A DNA stretch of 50,169 nt, from NCBI RefSeq assembly GCF_007954275.1, contig NZ_VOLT01000017.1:1-50169 (forward strand), written 5' to 3'. This DNA is from Colwellia demingiae (GTDB lineage: Bacteria; Pseudomonadota; Gammaproteobacteria; Enterobacterales; Alteromonadaceae). The notes under the pieces are model-generated. The model made no database searches. It worked only from the letters and a program-made list of their open reading frames with translations, and was not told the DNA's origin. Of the stretch, positions 48,335-50,169 are shown one piece after another. The position numbers and the translations under genes are program-made. The stretch's first letter is position 1. Each line of letters starts with the position of its first letter.

Positions 48335-48721
48335 TTACCGCTGCTGCTTAATAATAAACGGAGTTATTATTGGCAAAGCCATAACTAAACAAAACATGCT
48401 AAAAAATGGTAGAGGGCTTATCACTACAAATTTGATTGTTAAACCAAGTAGTAACGCCATTAACGCCATTTTTTGCTTTACGCCACTAAAGAATGATTCA
48501 ACAACCATCTTTGACGCTCTCGCTCCAGCAAATCTAAATGCTTTATATGCGAAAAATAAATTGGGCAGTATCCCAATTATGCCACCTAAAGCAGCTGATT
48601 TTGCGGATTCAAATCCCCAAATAAAATATATTAACAGTGTAAAAATGAGTGTAATTAGCGTTATCAAAGCACTCTGTTGATAGGCAAATTTACGGCCTGG
48701 CTTTGTCAGTTCATTTCTCAT
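48335..48721 (-). CDS. atpI: ATP synthase assembly factor AtpI
   Basis: A 128-residue membrane protein with four hydrophobic segments (LITLIFTLLIYFIWG, AALGGIIGILPNLFFAYKAF, KMALMALLLGLTIKFVVI, FCLVMALPIITPFI). AtpI is not part of the final complex but helps c-ring assembly. No clear ribosome-binding site is seen at its ATG, consistent with the usual low expression. First gene of the operon. Confidence 0.92.
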   Translation of the reverse strand: MRNELTKPGRKFAYQQSALITLITLIFTLLIYFIWGFESAKSAALGGIIGILPNLFFAYKAFRFAGARASKMVVESFFSGVKQKMALMALLLGLTIKFVVISPLPFFSMFCLVMALPIITPFIIKQQR

Positions 48722-48806
48722 ATTTTTTAAGTTTTCTTATACGACGTTATTCGTATGACACACTGATTTTTTAAAGTAAAAACTTTAACTTTAAAAAGTT
48801 TGCGCA

Positions 48807-48834
48807 AGTATACTTAACTTGTCTTTTTTTGCAA
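48807..48834 (-). promoter_or_regulatory. Predicted promoter of the atp operon
   Basis: On the minus strand TTGCAA (-35, 48829-48834) and TATACT (-10, 48807-48812) are 16 bases apart, followed by TGCGC as discriminator. The transcript would start near 48800 and carry a leader of about 80 bases before atpI. The G/C-rich discriminator suggests growth-rate control. Confidence 0.6.
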
Positions 48835-49072
48835 GATATAAGGGCAATACGCGCACTATATTTGTGCGAATATCTCATATTCACCAAAGAAATACTGTTT
48901 TATATAATTATAATTTGAAACGATCAAAATAAGCCTCTAGTTGATGAATAAGGCGATCAAAGTTAATTAATATAGCCTATGCATTGTTTATTATTTTTTA
49001 GCTTTAAAATGCTACTACAACAAAGCAGGAGCCAACCACAACAATAGTAAGTTTGAATTTCAATTGTTTATA

Positions 49073-49086
49073 TATTGTCGACAATA
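49073..49086. promoter_or_regulatory. GntR-type operator-like palindrome (1)
   Basis: TATTGTCGACAATA is a perfect 14-bp palindrome of the TTGTNNACAA kind bound by FCD-type GntR repressors. Its centre is 175 bp from that of the larger palindrome at 49236-49273. Confidence 0.45.
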
Positions 49087-49235
49087 AAGAATAAAACTGA
49101 TCCATTCTTCATAAGAAGAAAATTAAGTGTTATTTTTTACATTTTATAGATTATTTATCTCGATTTAAAAATACTTTATGCTTTTAATATACTGACAAAA
49201 ACTAGTGACCCACACCATAATAATAAATCTAGTGC

Positions 49236-49273
49236 TATATTTTCATTAATTGTCGACAATTAATGAAAATATA
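49236..49273. promoter_or_regulatory. Perfect 38-bp palindrome with GntR-type core (2)
   Basis: The two 19-base halves are exact complements; the centre is AATTGTCGACAATT and the arms are ATTAATGAAAATATA-like. A 38-bp perfect palindrome can form a cruciform or an RNA hairpin. No gene adjoins it. Confidence 0.7.
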
Positions 49274-49424
49274 ATTTATTCACTCGATGATAGAAGGGTT
49301 CTTTCGCTAAATTTAAAATCTTCCAGACAATTAGTCCCAATCTTAAAAAATTTAAAACCTTAACTGAGTTCAGTATTTATAAACAATTACACAATAGTTA
49401 TATCTAAAGTATGGAATCGGTAGT

Positions 49425-49610
49425 GGCCTAACGTGCAATGAGTATATTTATATGAATACTATAAGGTGAAGGCTTAACAAGGCTAGGACCATGACGACCG
49501 TCGCACTTTTGAAGGGAGTAGCCATTAATGGTAAGCACTTATCAAGTCTAAAGTAGCCATTCATCGGCGGAATTGTATTTATTTATGTAATGGCAACGCT
49601 TTTTAAATGT
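49425..49610. other. Unidentified element near rRNA terminators
   Basis: This stretch has a different base composition from its AT-rich surroundings and contains an imperfect direct repeat (AGTAGCCATTAATGG at 49517 and AGTAGCCATTCATCGG at 49552). No tRNA, rRNA or known RNA fold was recognised. Confidence 0.3.
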
Positions 49611-49618
49611 CAGACAGC

Positions 49619-49647
49619 AAAAAGCCCGTTACTTTCGTAACGGGCTT
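49619..49647 (-). terminator. Second rRNA-operon terminator
   Basis: Arms AAGCCCGTTAC and GTAACGGGCTT, loop of four; on the minus strand followed by TTTTTGCTGTCTG. The same TTTTTGCTGTCTG follows the first terminator. Confidence 0.85.
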
Positions 49648-49669
49648 CTCGTGTGCCGCAGCACAAATT

Positions 49670-49752
49670 AGAAGTGGATAATATCCTACGCCCACATGGG
49701 CTTTACTTCGATATGAGTCACACTACCATCGGTGCTGTTACGTTTCAAATCC
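49670..49752 (-). pseudogene. Decayed 5S rRNA fragment
   Basis: Aligns with the 3' two-thirds of the intact 5S gene: AGAAGT at the outer end, TATCCTAC/TGTCCTAC, CCCACATGGG/CTCACATGGG, then a 14-base insertion, CACACTACCATCGG and ACGTTTCA. It lacks the 5' third and joins directly to the terminator at 49761. It is a remnant of a tandem 5S copy. Confidence 0.75.
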
Positions 49753-49760
49753 CAGACAGC

Positions 49761-49789
49761 AAAAAACCCGTAGCGTTAGCTACGGGTTT
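49761..49789 (-). terminator. First rRNA-operon terminator
   Basis: Arms AAACCCGTAGC and GCTACGGGTTT, loop of four, six T and GCTGTCTG following on the minus strand. It lies 13 bases after the 5S 3' end. Confidence 0.9.
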
Positions 49790-49801
49790 CTTTAATTAGA
49801 A

Positions 49802-49917
49802 GTCTAGCAATGTCCTACTCTCACATGGGAACTCCCACACTACCATCGGCGCAACTGCGTTTCACTTCTGAGTTCGGAAAGGGATCAGGTGGGACCACAG
49901 CGCTATTGTCGCTAAAC
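49802..49917 (-). rRNA. rrf: 5S ribosomal RNA
   Basis: On the minus strand the sequence contains CCGAACTCAGAAGTGAAACG, GCGCCGATGGTAGTGTGG and GAGAGTAGG, the conserved 5S blocks. Helix I pairs GTTTAGCG at the 5' end with GCTAGAC at the 3' end, giving 116 bases. It is 149 bases from the 23S 3' end, with no tRNA in between. Confidence 0.95.
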
Positions 49918-50066
49918 AAAAAAGGGACAATCTTAGAAAGCTTTGCTCTATGAGCTATAAATATCGTTTTTTAGTTTCAAGTAACACGTAAGTACGTGAT
50001 GTTTTCTGTCAGTCTTTATACAAATCACTCAGCGTTCACTTCTCAGCAAAACTACTTGGGTGTTGT

Positions 50067-50169
50067 ATGGTTAAGCCTCACGGGTAATTAGTATCAGTTA
50101 GCTCAATGCCTCGCAGCACTTACACACCTGACCTATCAACGTTGTAGTCTCCAACGACCCTTTAGGGGA
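50067..50169 (-). rRNA. rrl: 23S ribosomal RNA, 3' end (partial)
   Basis: The minus strand reads GTTGATAGGTCAGGTGTGTA, GCTGCGAGGCATTGAGCTAA and CGTGAGGCTTAACCAT, the universal 3' end of gammaproteobacterial 23S. The rest lies beyond the window. Confidence 0.95.

Larger units (their letters stand above)
48835..49617. other. Gene-free region between atp operon and rRNA operon end
   Basis: No credible ORF of useful length on either strand. It is very AT-rich to about 49400 and less so afterwards. Contents listed separately are two palindromes with TTGTCGACAA cores and a higher-GC stretch of unknown kind at 49425-49610. It may hold a promoter for an unrecognised RNA. Confidence 0.6.

Noticed and set aside
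49425..49610. Possible group II intron end (GTGCGAC on the minus strand)
   Set aside because: No domain V, no reverse transcriptase and no further intron landmarks were found.
49918..50066. tRNA gene in the 23S-5S spacer
   Set aside because: No cloverleaf, TTCRANYC arm or anticodon stem could be found.

Overview
The window looks like a chromosomal segment of a cold-adapted marine gammaproteobacterium of the order Alteromonadales, most likely Colwelliaceae (Colwellia or a close relative). This is inferred from the AT-rich sequence, the Bdellovibrio-type class III ribonucleotide reductase, a Cti fatty-acid isomerase, the hemCDXY and lptM-dapF-yigB-uvrD blocks in gammaproteobacterial order, and an atp operon beside an rRNA operon. 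No transposase, prophage, CRISPR array or tRNA gene was seen. The window is mostly core genome with small accessory inserts.

Layout. 1-5800: a catabolic cluster (3' end of mmsA, a bicupin, a betaine-aldehyde-type dehydrogenase, a DadA/PuuB-type FAD oxidase, an EamA permease) that probably oxidises an amine or polyamine. 5800-8550: anaerobic dNTP synthesis, nrdG then nrdD, behind one FNR-type box and four NrdR-like boxes arranged as two pairs. 8680-11030: a Cys-cluster HTH regulator, divergent from an FMN reductase and two VOC (glyoxalase-fold) proteins, with an array of inverted repeats between them. 11140-16140: the haem-containing isomerase Cti, a lipoprotein prolyl oligopeptidase and an unlisted 35-aa Cys/Gly-rich protein. 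16140-23340: recQ, rarD, a REC-REC-GGDEF protein and uvrD with an SOS box, interspersed with palindromic repeats of one family. 23360-26160: yigB, a DUF484 gene, dapF and lptM; the xerC normally found between DUF484 and yigB is missing. 26319-31166: cyaY and hemC-hemD-hemX-hemY. 31226-36820: a DUF3565 gene, an FG-GAP repeat protein and a CrbS-like SLC5-PAS-kinase-receiver protein cut in two by one in-frame TAA. 36966-41480: a TPP-riboswitch-headed thiamine salvage operon (TonB receptor, YkoF-like binding protein, PnuT-type permease, thiamine-kinase-like enzyme). 41680-48830: the complete F1Fo ATP synthase operon atpIBEFHAGDC on the minus strand. 48840-50169: a long gene-free stretch with GntR-type palindromes, then the 3' end of an rRNA operon on the minus strand (23S end, 5S, terminator, a decayed second 5S piece and a second terminator).

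The points most worth a second look are: (a) a family of palindromic elements bounded by ATACCAA...TTGGTAT, in a long form of about 270 bp with nested hairpins and a 36-bp short form; one long copy lies directly between the TPP aptamer and the gene it should control; (b) the duplicated NrdR box pairs; (c) the in-frame stop in the CrbS-like kinase; (d) the tandemly duplicated and decayed 5S/terminator unit; (e) a perfect 38-bp palindrome in the gene-free stretch next to the rRNA operon; (f) the regulator/FMN-reductase/VOC module with its operator array.
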